Origin: Pseudomonadota bacterium
GTDB taxonomy: Bacteria > Pseudomonadota > Gammaproteobacteria > Steroidobacterales > Steroidobacteraceae
Reading direction: 5' to 3'
Assembly (NCBI GenBank): GCA_021826035.1
Contig: JAKBBE010000007.1
Span: 1 to 64,000, forward strand
DNA length: 64,000 nucleotides
Part shown: positions 8,554 to 18,516 of the stretch, piece by piece
Numbering within the stretch: the stretch's first letter is position 1
Layout: each line of letters starts with the position of its first letter
Made by a program: the position numbers and the translations under genes
Notes under the pieces: generated by a model
What the model was told of the DNA's origin: nothing
Database searches by the model: none
Seen by the model: only the letters and a program-made list of their open reading frames with translations

Positions 8554-9462
8554 TCAGCCCGTCGCGCCGTGAAGAAATGTCAGCGTGCGGGCCGTGGCAT
8601 CGAGCCGTACGCGCACCCCGAGCGGCACGGGCTCGTTGTGCTCGCCGTGGCCGATCGGAAACCCGGCGGCGCACGGCAGCCCGGTCTCGACGGCCAAATC
8701 ACGCAGCACTTGAGCACTCGTGTAGTCGGCATCGCGGGGCTCGCAGGCGGTGAAGGCGCCGAGCACGATGCCCCGAACCTGGCGGAACACCCCGGCCAGC
8801 GCCAGGTGAGTCCACATCCGATCCAAACGGTAGGGCTGCTCGCCGACATCCTCGAGCAGCAGGACGGCGCCTTCGAGGGAGGGCAGGTACGGGGTGCCGA
8901 GCAACCGCGAGAGGACCGCGAGCGTCCCGCCCAGCAGTGGACCTTCGGCCGCGCCGGGTCCGTAAGTGTCGGTGGCCCGAAGCGGCGCGGCCGGCGCGCC
9001 GTCCTCCAACAGGGCAAACAGGCGCTCGTGCGTGTGCGTGTCGAGTTTGCCGAGCTGGGTGAGCACCGGTCCATGCACGCTGATCAGCCCGTTGCGCTGC
9101 AGCCAGGCGTGCAGCGCGGTGATGTCCGAGAAGCCCACCAGCGGCTTCGGCCCCGGGATGAGGGCCTCGAGTGCCGGCAGCAACCGCATCGCGCCGTACC
9201 CGCCGCGCGCACAGAACACCGCCTCAATCTCCGGATCGGTCAGCGCCGCGGTCAGCTGCCCAAGCCGCTGCGCGTCGCTGCCGGCCAGGTAGCGCTGCCG
9301 GGCGAAGAGCCCCGGGGCGAGGTCTACCGAATAGCGCTGTTCGAGTACGGCGAGGCCCGCCTCGAGGGCCGTGCGCTCGAAGGGGCCGGCGGGCGCCACC
9401 ACGGCCACGCGTGCGCCCGGGCGCAGTGGCCGAAAACCCTGATATCGGAGCCGATCGCTCAT
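8554..9462 (-). CDS. ldcA: Murein LD-carboxypeptidase (peptidase S66)
   Basis: The 302-residue protein matches E. coli LdcA in length and order of catalytic residues. The nucleophile is Ser112 in GFSDITALH, Glu204 is in LLEDVGEQPYRLDR, and His272 is in PIGHGEHN. The ARGGYGAMRLLP loop of the family is also present. The enzyme removes the terminal D-Ala from murein tetrapeptides during cytoplasmic peptidoglycan recycling. It is divergent from the kdp operon, 129 bases away. Confidence 0.93.
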   Translation of the reverse strand: MSDRLRYQGFRPLRPGARVAVVAPAGPFERTALEAGLAVLEQRYSVDLAPGLFARQRYLAGSDAQRLGQLTAALTDPEIEAVFCARGGYGAMRLLPALEALIPGPKPLVGFSDITALHAWLQRNGLISVHGPVLTQLGKLDTHTHERLFALLEDGAPAAPLRATDTYGPGAAEGPLLGGTLAVLSRLLGTPYLPSLEGAVLLLEDVGEQPYRLDRMWTHLALAGVFRQVRGIVLGAFTACEPRDADYTSAQVLRDLAVETGLPCAAGFPIGHGEHNEPVPLGVRVRLDATARTLTFLHGATG

Positions 9463-9497
9463 GGCGCAGCATTGTCCGTCAGGGTGTCGGCCGATAC

Positions 9498-9520
9498 CAG
9501 CCGGTTTTTCTCACCGGCTG
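9498..9520. other. Palindromic hairpin between ldcA and the kdp operon
   Basis: Perfect 8-base arms CAGCCGGT and ACCGGCTG are separated by seven bases (9506-9512). It sits in the divergent intergenic region, about 70 bases upstream of the first kdp-region ORF. It could be a regulator site or RNA hairpin. There is no T-tract on the plus strand, so a plus-strand terminator is unlikely. Confidence 0.4.
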
Positions 9521-9591
9521 CTCACACCGTGCGCGCTACCGTGCGCCTCCTGGGGAGTGATCCTCGGATGGCGCAATGAGGAGTCGCGAAC

Positions 9592-9687
9592 ATGGCGGAC
9601 CTGGAATTCATGCTGCTGCTCGCAGTGCTCTATGCACTGACCCACGCGATCATCTGGGCGATCGGGCGGCTGGGAGAGGCGCCATGA
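9592..9687 (+). CDS. Small single-pass membrane peptide upstream of kdpF
   Basis: A 31-codon ORF begins at ATG 9592 with a GAGGAG ribosome-binding site about 10 bases upstream. It encodes an acidic start (MADLEF), a hydrophobic helix (MLLLAVLYALTHAIIWAIG) and a short tail. Its stop overlaps the kdpF start (ATGA), so the two are likely translationally coupled. It is not KdpF itself, which follows. A role as an extra small subunit or a translation leader for the Kdp complex is inference; I do not recognise a named family. Confidence 0.6.
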   Translation: MADLEFMLLLAVLYALTHAIIWAIGRLGEAP

Positions 9688-9773
9688 ACGCGCTGTACCT
9701 GATCAGCGGCCTGCTCGCGCTCGCGCTCACCGGGTATCTGCTCTACGCGCTGTTCAAGCCGGAGAAATTCTGA
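9684..9773 (+). CDS. kdpF: Kdp potassium-transport complex small subunit
   Basis: The 29-residue single-span peptide (MNALYLISGLLALALTGYLL, then YALFKPEKF) is a textbook KdpF with the conserved C-terminal ALxKPExF. KdpF stabilises the KdpABC ATPase in the inner membrane. Its start overlaps the preceding small ORF by four bases, and its stop overlaps the kdpA ATG by one base, showing tight coupling. Confidence 0.93.
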   Translation: MNALYLISGLLALALTGYLLYALFKPEKF

Positions 9774-11554
9774 TGACTGCCCAGTCCTGGGGGCTGCTCG
9801 CCCTCTTACTCGCCGTGACGCTGCTCGCGGTGAAGCCGCTCGGTCTGTACATGGCGCGTGTGATGGAGGGGGAGCCCGTCCCTGGGCTTGGCCTCGGCGC
9901 CCGATTCGAGTCGTGGCTCTATCGGCTCTCTGGGGTCGATCCGGCCGCGCAGATGGGCTGGAAGCACTACGCGCTCGCGCTGTTAGTGTTCAACACCCTC
10001 GGGGTGCTGCTGCTCTACGCGCTGCAGCGGCTGCAGGGCTGGCTGCCGTTGAACCCGCAGCATTTCGGGCCGCCCTCGGCGGACTCTGCGTTCAACACCG
10101 CGGTGAGCTTCGTCACCAATACCAACTGGCAGAGCTACACGCCAGAGACCACCATGAGTTATCTGACCCAGATGACGGGACTGGCGGTGCAGAACTTCCT
10201 CTCTGCCGCGACCGGCATCGTGGTGGCCGTGGCGCTGATTCGCGGGCTGGCGCGCCACAGCGCCAAGACCATCGGTAACTTCTGGGTCGATGTGACGCGC
10301 GCGACACTCTACGTGCTGCTGCCGATTGCCACCGTCATCGCCCTCGCTCTGGTCAGCCAGGGCGTGATTCAGAACTTCAGCCACTACCAGCAGGTGACGC
10401 TGCTGCAGCCGGTGACCTACCCGCAGCCGAGTACGACGGCCGCGGGCGCCTCGCGGCTGCAGACCGTCACGACCCGCACCCAGACGCTGCCGATGGGACC
10501 GGTGGCCTCGCAGGAGTCAATCAAGGAGCTCGGCACGAACGGCGGCGGGTTCTTCAACGCGAATTCGGCCCATCCGTACGAGAACCCCAATGCGTGGAGC
10601 AATCTGCTCGAGATGTTCGCGATCGCGCTGATCCCGGCCGCACTGACCTACACCTTCGGCTTCATGGTCGGGGATACCCGCCAGGGCTGGGCGGTGCTGG
10701 CGGCCATGATGATCATGTTCGTCGGTCTCTACGCAGTGTGTAATCACAGCGAGCAGCGGGGCAATCCTGCGCTGAGCGCGCTTGGGGTGAGTCAACTGCC
10801 GAGTTCGCAGCAAAGCGGCGGCAACATGGAAGGCAAGGAGGTGCGCTTCGGCATTGCCGGTTCGACGCTGTTCAGCACGCTCTCCACCGTCACCTCCACC
10901 GGTGCGGTGAATTCGATGCACGACTCCTACATGCCGATCGGCGGCATGGTGCCGCTGCTCGACATGATGCTCGGCGAAGTCGTGTTGGGCGGCGTCGGCT
11001 CAGGACTCTATTCGATGCTCATCTTCGCCATCATCGGGGTGTTCATCGCCGGGCTGATGATTGGGCGAACGCCTGAGTATCTGGGCAAGAAGATCGAGGC
11101 GTTCGAGATGAAGATGAGCGCCATCGCGATTCTCGTCATGCCGTTCATCGTGCTCACGGGCACCGCGATCGCGGTCAGCGTCGCCGCCGGGCGGGTGGGC
11201 GTGGCCAATCCGGGTCCGCACGGGTTCTCCGAGATCCTCTACGCGTTCACCTCAGCCGGTAACAACAACGGCAGTGCCTTTGCCGGTATCAGTGCCGATA
11301 CGCCGTTTTACAACACGGCGCTCGGCATCGTGGTGTGGCTCGGGCGCTTCTGGCCAATCGTGGCGGTGCTTGCGATCGCTGGCTCGCTCGCCGCCAAGAA
11401 GCGCATTCCGGTCTCCGCGGGCACCATGCCGACGCATGGACCGACCTTCATCGCGTTGCTGATCGGCACGGTGCTGCTGGTCGGTGCGCTCACGTTCGTG
11501 CCGGCGCTCGCACTCGGACCAATCGTCGAGCACCTGATGCTCTGGAGCCATTGA
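9773..11554 (+). CDS. kdpA: Potassium-transporting ATPase, K+-binding subunit A
   Basis: The 593-residue polytopic inner-membrane protein forms the K+ selectivity filter of the Kdp pump. Family segments are clear: [71 protein letters not shown] and [15 protein letters not shown]. These correspond to the four repeated pore loops. The length is slightly above E. coli KdpA (557). It is translationally coupled to kdpF, and kdpB follows after one base. Confidence 0.97.
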   Translation: MTAQSWGLLALLLAVTLLAVKPLGLYMARVMEGEPVPGLGLGARFESWLYRLSGVDPAAQMGWKHYALALLVFNTLGVLLLYALQRLQGWLPLNPQHFGPPSADSAFNTAVSFVTNTNWQSYTPETTMSYLTQMTGLAVQNFLSAATGIVVAVALIRGLARHSAKTIGNFWVDVTRATLYVLLPIATVIALALVSQGVIQNFSHYQQVTLLQPVTYPQPSTTAAGASRLQTVTTRTQTLPMGPVASQESIKELGTNGGGFFNANSAHPYENPNAWSNLLEMFAIALIPAALTYTFGFMVGDTRQGWAVLAAMMIMFVGLYAVCNHSEQRGNPALSALGVSQLPSSQQSGGNMEGKEVRFGIAGSTLFSTLSTVTSTGAVNSMHDSYMPIGGMVPLLDMMLGEVVLGGVGSGLYSMLIFAIIGVFIAGLMIGRTPEYLGKKIEAFEMKMSAIAILVMPFIVLTGTAIAVSVAAGRVGVANPGPHGFSEILYAFTSAGNNNGSAFAGISADTPFYNTALGIVVWLGRFWPIVAVLAIAGSLAAKKRIPVSAGTMPTHGPTFIALLIGTVLLVGALTFVPALALGPIVEHLMLWSH

Positions 11555-11555
11555 C

Positions 11556-13619
11556 ATGCGCCGCAAGCTCTCGATGTTCGATCGCTCGCTGCTCGGACCG
11601 GCCGTCCTTGACGCGCTGCGCAAGCTCGATCCGCGCGTGCAGTGGCGCAACCCCGTCATGTTCGTGGTCTACCTCGGCAGCCTGTTGACCACCGCACTGT
11701 GGGTGCGGGCGCTCGATGGGCAGGGTGAGGCACCCGCATGGTTCATCTTCAGCGTGGCGGTGTGGCTGTGGTTCACCGTGCTGTTCGCGAATTTCGCCGA
11801 AGCGCTCGCCGAGGGGCGCAGCAAGGCACAGGCGGCGAGTCTGAAGGGGTTGAAACAGGCCGTGCAAGCCAAACGCCTCGCCGACCCGGCTGACCGCGCG
11901 CAGGTGACGGGTGTGCGCGCCGATGCGCTGCGCAAAGGCGATGTCGTGCTGGTCGAGGCCGGTGATTTCATTCCGGGTGATGGCGAGGTCATCGAGGGCG
12001 CCGCCTCGGTCGATGAGAGCGCCATCACGGGGGAGTCCGCGCCGGTGATCCGCGAATCGGGCGGCGATTTCTCCTCGGTCACCGGGGGCACTCGCGTGCT
12101 GTCCGATTGGATCGTCGTGCGCATCTCGGTCAACCCCGGGGAAACCTTCATCGACCGCATGATCGCCATGGTCGAGAGCGCCAAGCGGCAAAAGACGCCC
12201 AACGAGATCGCGCTCACCATCCTGCTCGTGGCGCTGACTCTGGTGTTCCTGCTCGCCACCGCGACGCTGCTGCCATTCTCGCAGTACAGCGTCGAGGTGA
12301 CCCGACTCGGCAGTCCCGTGACGATCACCGCGCTGATCGCGCTGCTGGTGTGCCTGATCCCGACCACGATCGGTGGACTGCTCTCGGCGATCGGCGTGGC
12401 CGGCATGAGCCGCATGATGCAGGCGAACGTGATCGCGACTTCCGGACGCGCCGTGGAGGCTGCCGGTGACGTCGACGTGCTGCTGCTCGACAAGACCGGC
12501 ACGATCACCCTGGGCAATCGCCAGGCGGCGGCGTTCATCCCGGCCGCCGGCGTGAGCGAGGAGGAACTCGCCGGTGCCGCTCAGCTCGCCTCACTCGCCG
12601 ACGAGACGCCCGAGGGGCGCAGTATCGTGGTGCTCGCCAAACAGCGCTTCCAGCTGCGCGAGCGCGATCTGACCGCGTTGCACGGCACGTTCGTACCGTT
12701 CTCGGCGCACACCCGCATGAGTGGGGTCGACATCGGGGATCGCCAGGTGCGCAAAGGCGCGGTCGATGCCATCCGCAAGCACGTCGAGTCCGCCGGCCAG
12801 AGCTTCCCCAAGACGCTGCTCAGCACGGTGCAGGAAGTGGCGCGCCGGGGCAGCACGCCGCTCTTGGTGAGCGACGGGCCGCGCGTGCTCGGGGTGATCG
12901 AGCTGAAGGACATCGTCAAGGGTGGCATCAAGGAGCGGTTCGGGGAGCTGCGCCGGATGGGCATCAAGACCATCATGATCACTGGCGACAATCCGCTCAC
13001 CGCCGCGGCGATCGCCGCGGAAGCCGGTGTCGATGATTTTCTGGCCGAGGCGACTCCGGAGGCGAAGCTCAATCTCATCCGTGCTCACCAGACCGAGGGC
13101 CGCCTGGTGGCGATGACCGGCGATGGTACCAACGATGCGCCGGCGCTCGCCCAGGCGGATGTGGCCGTGGCGATGAACTCCGGTACCCAAGCGGCCAAGG
13201 AAGCCGGCAACATGGTGGATCTGGACTCGAACCCGACCAAACTCATCGAGGTCGTCGAGACCGGCAAGCAGATGCTGATGACGCGCGGCTCGCTGACGAC
13301 CTTCAGCATTGCCAACGACATCGCCAAGTACTTCGCCATCATTCCGGCGGCCTTCGCCACCACCTATCCGCAGCTCAACGCGCTCAATGTCATGCATTTG
13401 ACGAGCCCGTTCTCGGCGATTCTTTCGGCTGTGATCTTCAATGCGCTCATCATCGTGGTGCTCATCCCGCTCGCCCTGAAGGGCGTGCGCTACCGGCCGC
13501 TCGGGGCCGGCACGCTGCTGCGGCGCAATCTGCTCATCTACGGCCTCGGCGGGATCATCGTGCCGTTCATTGGTATCAAGCTGATCGACATGGGTTTGAC
13601 GCTGCTGCATCTGACCTGA
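11556..13619 (+). CDS. kdpB: Potassium-transporting P-type ATPase subunit B
   Basis: The 687-residue catalytic subunit hydrolyses ATP to drive K+ uptake. It has the phosphorylated Asp312 in [10 protein letters not shown] and the actuator motif TGES at 158-161, whose Ser is the known inhibitory phosphorylation site in E. coli KdpB. It also has [20 protein letters not shown] in the hinge and the KdpB-specific [20 protein letters not shown]. Membrane helices lie at the N-terminus, in the middle (220-290) and at the C-terminus. All catalytic motifs are intact. Confidence 0.98.
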   Translation: MRRKLSMFDRSLLGPAVLDALRKLDPRVQWRNPVMFVVYLGSLLTTALWVRALDGQGEAPAWFIFSVAVWLWFTVLFANFAEALAEGRSKAQAASLKGLKQAVQAKRLADPADRAQVTGVRADALRKGDVVLVEAGDFIPGDGEVIEGAASVDESAITGESAPVIRESGGDFSSVTGGTRVLSDWIVVRISVNPGETFIDRMIAMVESAKRQKTPNEIALTILLVALTLVFLLATATLLPFSQYSVEVTRLGSPVTITALIALLVCLIPTTIGGLLSAIGVAGMSRMMQANVIATSGRAVEAAGDVDVLLLDKTGTITLGNRQAAAFIPAAGVSEEELAGAAQLASLADETPEGRSIVVLAKQRFQLRERDLTALHGTFVPFSAHTRMSGVDIGDRQVRKGAVDAIRKHVESAGQSFPKTLLSTVQEVARRGSTPLLVSDGPRVLGVIELKDIVKGGIKERFGELRRMGIKTIMITGDNPLTAAAIAAEAGVDDFLAEATPEAKLNLIRAHQTEGRLVAMTGDGTNDAPALAQADVAVAMNSGTQAAKEAGNMVDLDSNPTKLIEVVETGKQMLMTRGSLTTFSIANDIAKYFAIIPAAFATTYPQLNALNVMHLTSPFSAILSAVIFNALIIVVLIPLALKGVRYRPLGAGTLLRRNLLIYGLGGIIVPFIGIKLIDMGLTLLHLT

Positions 13620-13629
13620 GAGAGACACC

Positions 13630-14202
13630 ATGAAGACGATTCTTCGGCCCGCGCTCACACTGCTGCTGGTGATGACGTTGATCACCGGGGTGATCTACCC
13701 GCTGGTGGTGACGGGCGTGGCGCAGATCGCCTTTCCGGCGCAGGCCAACGGCAGTCTGATCCGCAAGAACGGTCGGCTGATCGGCTCGCGCCTGATCGGC
13801 CAACCGTTCGACTCGGCCGGCTATTTCTGGAGCCGACCGTCGGCGACCAGCCCGCAGCCGTACAACGGCCTCGCCTCCGGAGGCTCGAACCTCGGGCCGA
13901 CCAACCCGGCGCTGATCGCCGCCGTCAAGGCGCGAATCGCCGCGCTCCACGCGGCCGATCCGGGCAATCGGGCCCCCATCCCGGTCGATCTGGTCACCGC
14001 CTCGGGCAGTGGACTCGACCCGGATATCAGCTTGGCGGCTGCGTACTACCAGGCCGGGCGGGTCGCGCGCGCTCGTGGCGTGAGCGTGCGCCAGGTGCGA
14101 GCCCTGATCGCAGCGCATGCTCGGGGTGGGGAACTCGGCGTGCTCGGCACTCCACGCATCAACGTGCTGGAGCTGAACCTGGCGCTCGACGCCATGAAAT
14201 AA
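13630..14202 (+). CDS. kdpC: Potassium-transporting ATPase subunit C
   Basis: The 190-residue protein has one N-terminal membrane helix ([21 protein letters not shown]) and a periplasmic domain with the family motifs [29 protein letters not shown] and [17 protein letters not shown]. KdpC joins the KdpA and KdpB subunits and is needed for K+ binding and ATPase coupling. It lies 10 bases after kdpB, and kdpD follows after 7 bases. Confidence 0.97.
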   Translation: MKTILRPALTLLLVMTLITGVIYPLVVTGVAQIAFPAQANGSLIRKNGRLIGSRLIGQPFDSAGYFWSRPSATSPQPYNGLASGGSNLGPTNPALIAAVKARIAALHAADPGNRAPIPVDLVTASGSGLDPDISLAAAYYQAGRVARARGVSVRQVRALIAAHARGGELGVLGTPRINVLELNLALDAMK

Positions 14203-14209
14203 TGTCGCC

Positions 14210-16918
14210 ATGAACCGTCCGGTGACGCCCGAGCCGCGGCCCGATCCCGAGGAACTGCTCGCGCGCGTGCAGGCCGAAGAGGCGCGCGCCGGGCGCGGCA
14301 AGCTGCGGATCTTCTTTGGCGCGTCCGCCGGCGTCGGCAAGACGTACTCGATGCTGCAGGCAGCTCGCTCCGAGCAGACGGCCGGCACCGACGTGGTCGT
14401 GGGCTACCTCGAGCCGCATGGGCGCATCGAGACTGAGAAGCTGGCCGAGGGGCTCGAGCGGCTCCCGACGCTCCCGGTCAGCTACCGCGGCATCGTGCGC
14501 CAGGAGTTCGATCTCGATGCGGCGCTCGGGCGTCACCCGCAGATCCTGCTGGTCGATGAGCTGGCGCACTCGAATCTCCTCGGTGGCGTGCCGCAACCAC
14601 GTCATCCGAAGCGCTGGCAGGACATCGAGGAGCTGCTCGCCGCCGGCATCACCGTCTGGACGACGGTCAACGTCCAGCACCTGGAGAGTCTCAATGACCT
14701 GATCTACCAGACCACCGGCGTGCGCCAGGGCGAGACGCTGCCGGATCACGTATTTGACGATGCGGATGCCATCGAACTGATCGATCTGCCGGCCGACGAT
14801 CTGCTCGCGCGGCTGCACGCCGGGAAAGTCTACGTCTCCGATGCCGTCGCGACGGCGGCCGAGCGGTTCTTCCGCCGCACCAATCTGATGGCCCTGCGCG
14901 AGATCGCATTGCGCCGGGTCGCGGAGCGGGTCGAGGCGGCGGCGCGCGAGCTGCAACCGCAGCACGGTCGCGGACGGATTGCCGGTGAGCGCATCCTCGT
15001 CGCCGTCGGCCCCGATGAGCAGGCCGAGCAGCTCGTACGCGCCGGCAAGCGCATGTCCGATGCGCTCGCCGCCGGCTGGAGCGTGGTGTACGTGGAGACT
15101 CCGGCGCTGCTGCACCTCTCCGATGCGGACCGCAATCGGCGCATCGCGGTGCTGCGCCTGGCGGAGTCGCTGGGCGCAGAGACCGTGACGCTCGACGGAC
15201 CGTCGGCAGCCGCGGCGCTGTTGGAATATGCGCAAACCCGGCGTGCGACCCGGGTGCTGGTCGGGGCGCCGAAGCGCCGCGGCTGGCGGGGCTGGATGCG
15301 CGCGTCGACCTCGAACCTGCTGGTCACCCAGGCGCGCGGCTTCGACGTCATCGTGGTCGCACCGGCCGGTACCGGCGCGGCGCGGCCCGCGCCCTCGGCG
15401 CAGATGGCCGTTGAGGGCTCACCGAGCGGGGTCCCCTGGGACCGGTACGGGTGGGCCGGTGGGATCAGCGTGCTGTGCACCGCGCTGGCGTTCGCCATGT
15501 ACCCGAACTTCGAGCTGTCCAATCTCGCCATGGTGTACCTGCTCGGGGTCACCGTGGCGGGGTTGCGCCTGGGGCGCGGCCCCTCGGCGCTCACGACCGT
15601 GCTCAACGTGGTGGCGTTCGACTATTTCTTCGTGCCGCCGCGTTTCACCATAGCGGTGTCCGATGCACAGTACTTCGTGACGTTCGGGGCGATGTTGACG
15701 ATCGGGCTGGTCATCGCCACCCTGACCGCCAACGTGCGCCAGCAGAACCGAGTGGCGGGGGCTCGCGAGCGGCGCACGGCGGCGCTGTATGCGATGAGCC
15801 GGGAGCTGGCGGTCACGCGCGGGATCCACAACATGGCCGCTGTAGCGGTCCGCCACATCGCGGAGGTGTTCGACTGCCGGGCCGTGGTGCTGCTGCCCGA
15901 TGCCGAGGGCAAGCTGCATCGTCCGCGGGAGGTGCCGAATCCGGAATCGCTGCGCGGTGCTGATCTGGCCGTCGCCCAGTGGGTGAACGATCACGGCCTG
16001 CGCGCCGGACTCGGCTCGGACACGCTGCCGGCGAGCCCCGCTCTGTACGTGCCGCTCGGCGATGAGCGGCGTGCGACCGGGGTGCTCGGCGTGCTGCCGG
16101 CCAATGCGCGGCGTGTGCTGCTGCCGGAGCAGAGTCAGCTGCTCGATACATTCGCCGGTCAGATCGGCCTCGCCCTGGAGCGGGCGCGCTTCGCGGACGC
16201 AGCGCAGGCCTCGACGCTCGCGGCGGAGCGCGAGAGTCTGCGCAACACGCTGCTCGCATCGATCTCGCACGACCTGCGCACCCCGCTGTCGGTGATGGTG
16301 GGCGCCGCCAGCACGCTCACCGAGCGCGGCGAGGCGCTCGATGCGCCGAAGCGCCGCCAGCTCGCCGCCTCGATCGAACTGAAGGCGCGCGAGATGTCCG
16401 AGCTGGTCTCGAACGTGCTTGATCTGATGCGCTTTCAGTCCGGCCAAGTGCCGTTGCGGCGCGACTGGCAGAGTGTGGAGGATCTGGCCGGCGCGGCGTT
16501 GCAGCGCCTCGCAGAGCGCATGCGTGATCACCCGGTGGAGCTGAATCTGCCGCCGGAGCTCGTCCCGGTCTACGTCGATGCGAGCCTCGTGGTGCAGGTC
16601 TTCGTCAATCTCTTCGACAACATCGCCAAATACACCCCGCCCGGGACGTCCGCCGCGGTGAGCGCGCTCAACGAGGGCGCGAGCGTACGCGTCATCGTCG
16701 AGGATGAAGGGGCGGGACTCCCGGCGGGCGATCCGCAGCAGCTGTTCGAGAAGTTCCAGCGCGGCAGCGGTGAGGGTGTCATCTCCGGGGCCGGTCTCGG
16801 GCTGGCGATCTGCCGGGCGATCGTGAACGCGCATGGCGGGGAGATTCTCGCGCGCCGCAGAGACGGCGGAGGGGCACGCTTGGAGTTCACACTGCCGGCG
16901 CGGGACGGCGAGCCATGA
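14210..16918 (+). CDS. kdpD: Osmosensitive K+ sensor histidine kinase
   Basis: The 902-residue kinase has the full KdpD layout. An N-terminal KdpD domain carries a Walker A (GASAGVGKTYSML, 37-49) and DELAHSN. A USP-like domain follows (VAVGPDEQAEQLV to RATRVLVGAPKRRGWR). Four membrane helices lie around 405-510, then a GAF-like region, HisKA with phospho-acceptor His687 (SISHDLRTPLSVMVG), and a HATPase domain with FDNIAKYTPPG and GAGLGLAICRAIV. It senses K+ limitation and phosphorylates KdpE. Its stop overlaps the kdpE start. Confidence 0.97.
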   Translation: MNRPVTPEPRPDPEELLARVQAEEARAGRGKLRIFFGASAGVGKTYSMLQAARSEQTAGTDVVVGYLEPHGRIETEKLAEGLERLPTLPVSYRGIVRQEFDLDAALGRHPQILLVDELAHSNLLGGVPQPRHPKRWQDIEELLAAGITVWTTVNVQHLESLNDLIYQTTGVRQGETLPDHVFDDADAIELIDLPADDLLARLHAGKVYVSDAVATAAERFFRRTNLMALREIALRRVAERVEAAARELQPQHGRGRIAGERILVAVGPDEQAEQLVRAGKRMSDALAAGWSVVYVETPALLHLSDADRNRRIAVLRLAESLGAETVTLDGPSAAAALLEYAQTRRATRVLVGAPKRRGWRGWMRASTSNLLVTQARGFDVIVVAPAGTGAARPAPSAQMAVEGSPSGVPWDRYGWAGGISVLCTALAFAMYPNFELSNLAMVYLLGVTVAGLRLGRGPSALTTVLNVVAFDYFFVPPRFTIAVSDAQYFVTFGAMLTIGLVIATLTANVRQQNRVAGARERRTAALYAMSRELAVTRGIHNMAAVAVRHIAEVFDCRAVVLLPDAEGKLHRPREVPNPESLRGADLAVAQWVNDHGLRAGLGSDTLPASPALYVPLGDERRATGVLGVLPANARRVLLPEQSQLLDTFAGQIGLALERARFADAAQASTLAAERESLRNTLLASISHDLRTPLSVMVGAASTLTERGEALDAPKRRQLAASIELKAREMSELVSNVLDLMRFQSGQVPLRRDWQSVEDLAGAALQRLAERMRDHPVELNLPPELVPVYVDASLVVQVFVNLFDNIAKYTPPGTSAAVSALNEGASVRVIVEDEGAGLPAGDPQQLFEKFQRGSGEGVISGAGLGLAICRAIVNAHGGEILARRRDGGGARLEFTLPARDGEP

Positions 16919-17622
16919 CCGAGGCGATGCATCAGGTGCTCATCGTCGAGGACGAGCCGGCCATCCGCACCGTCCTCAAGGTGCTGCTCGAGGCCGAGCA
17001 CTATCGCGTCATCGAGGCCGAGAACGCCATGCGCGCGGAAATCGAGAGCCGCAGTCACAAGCCCGATCTGCTGCTGCTCGACCTGGGACTGCCCGATGCG
17101 GACGGAATGGCCATCATCCGTCGGGTGCGCGCCTGGTCCCCGATGCCGATCGTCGTGCTCTCGGCACGCACCCAGGAGGAGCAGAAGATCGCCGCGCTCG
17201 ACGCGGGCGCAGACGACTATGTGACCAAGCCGTTCAGCGCCGCGGAACTGCTCGCCCGAGTCCGGGCGGCTCTGCGGCGCAACGTGCGCGGCTCGCAACG
17301 CACCGGGCCACTCTCCCTCGGCGAGGTCCGCATCGACCTGGAGATGCGCACCGCGAACGGCGCGCACGGGCCGATCCACCTCACCCCGCTCGAATACCGG
17401 GTTCTCGAGGCCCTGGCGCGCAACCTGGGGGCCATCGTGACTCAGCAGCAGCTGATTCGCGAGGTGTGGGGGCCGGAGCGGCTCGGGGATACGCGCGGGT
17501 TGCGCGTGTGCATCATGAATCTGCGCGCCAAGGTCGAGACCGATCCGCGCAAGCCCCGGTACCTGCTCACCGAGGCGGGCCTTGGCTACCGGCTGCTCGC
17601 CGAGGAGAGTGCGTCGGCGTGA
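16915..17622 (+). CDS. kdpE: Kdp operon response regulator
   Basis: The 235-residue OmpR-type regulator has a receiver domain with acceptor Asp56 (DLLLLDLGLPDADG), acidic residues in IVEDEP and Lys in YVTKPFSAAELLAR. A winged-helix DNA-binding domain follows (LTPLEYRVLEALARNLG to DTRGLRVCIMNLRAKVE). Phosphorylated KdpE activates kdp transcription. The ATGA overlap with kdpD indicates coupling. It ends 10 bases from the convergent CheX gene. Confidence 0.97.
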   Translation: MTEAMHQVLIVEDEPAIRTVLKVLLEAEHYRVIEAENAMRAEIESRSHKPDLLLLDLGLPDADGMAIIRRVRAWSPMPIVVLSARTQEEQKIAALDAGADDYVTKPFSAAELLARVRAALRRNVRGSQRTGPLSLGEVRIDLEMRTANGAHGPIHLTPLEYRVLEALARNLGAIVTQQQLIREVWGPERLGDTRGLRVCIMNLRAKVETDPRKPRYLLTEAGLGYRLLAEESASA

Positions 17623-17631
17623 ACCCGGCGA

Positions 17632-18078
17632 TCAGGTGAGGGAGACCACCAACTTCGCCGAATGACTGCGCCAGTGGATGGGAATGACGAAGGCGCGCGC
17701 GCCCGCCGGCTGGCTGACCTGCGGCTTCTCCCCAGAGAATACGCTCGGCACGGAAATCACGAAGTCGTGCCCGAAATCGCGCCGCGCATTGCCGGAGATG
17801 GTGTTGGCGACCTCGCCGACCAGATCGCGCATGCTCTCGTGGCTGAAGTCGCTCTCCTGCATCTTCATCAGCAGCACCGTCAGCATGGCGCGTGGAGCGG
17901 TGAAATACACCACGCCCTCGCGCTTGCCGGAGACGTTGATCATCCCGGTGTAGTCGTGCATCGCCGGCTCACCCTCGAGCATGTACGGCGAGCCGATGCT
18001 CGCCGGCTGCTGCGCGGCCACCTCGAAGTATCGGGTGGTGCCGTCGACGAAGGTTTTCAGTTCCTCTTCCCGCAGCAT
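17632..18078 (-). CDS. CheX-like chemotaxis phosphatase
   Basis: The 148-residue protein belongs to the CheC/CheX/FliY phosphatase family. DLVGEVANTISGNARRDFG holds the E-x2-N catalytic pair, and the GMINVSGKREGVVYFTAP segment matches the beta-sheet start. CheX removes phosphate from CheY~P. It is the last gene of a minus-strand operon after a stand-alone CheY (30-base gap) and a CheA-like kinase, so it probably resets that signalling pathway. Confidence 0.85.
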   Translation of the reverse strand: MLREEELKTFVDGTTRYFEVAAQQPASIGSPYMLEGEPAMHDYTGMINVSGKREGVVYFTAPRAMLTVLLMKMQESDFSHESMRDLVGEVANTISGNARRDFGHDFVISVPSVFSGEKPQVSQPAGARAFVIPIHWRSHSAKLVVSLT

Positions 18079-18108
18079 GGGCGTGCTCTGTGTGCCGGTG
18101 GGTCCGTA

Positions 18109-18501
18109 TCAGTACATCAATTCGGCGATCGCTTCGTTGAGCTGCCGGTCGGTGAACGGCTTGTTGAGAAAGCCGTTCGCCCCGCGCTCCATGGCCTCGA
18201 CTGCGGTCGCCTTATCCGCCAGGGCCGAGATTACCAGGATCCGCACCTCGGGCTTCATTTGCACCAGCTGCGTGATGCACTCGATACCATCCATCTGCGG
18301 CATGGTCAGGTCCATGGTGACCAGATCCGGATCGGTCCGGCGGGCCAGCTCAAGTGCCTCCAGACCATTGGCCGCGGTACCCACGACCTGCAGATCATCG
18401 AACTGCTGCGAGCGCTCGATGCGCCGGCGAACGATGTTCGAATCATCGACGATCAGCAACTTGACCGTCCGCCGCGCGCCTGTGTCCTGTGCGGTGTCCA
18501 T
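18109..18501 (-). CDS. CheY-like single-domain response regulator
   Basis: The 130-residue receiver has no output domain. Phospho-acceptor Asp64 is in VTMDLTMPQMDG, the acidic pocket is LLIVDDSN (Asp19/Asp20), and the conserved Lys is in GFLNKPFTDRQL. It sits 15 bases downstream of the CheA-like kinase and upstream of the CheX phosphatase. It is therefore the likely phosphorylation target of the former and the dephosphorylation substrate of the latter. The effector it binds is unknown; no flagellar genes are nearby. Confidence 0.9.
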   Translation of the reverse strand: MDTAQDTGARRTVKLLIVDDSNIVRRRIERSQQFDDLQVVGTAANGLEALELARRTDPDLVTMDLTMPQMDGIECITQLVQMKPEVRILVISALADKATAVEAMERGANGFLNKPFTDRQLNEAIAELMY

Positions 18502-18516
18502 GGGAGATCTCTATCT

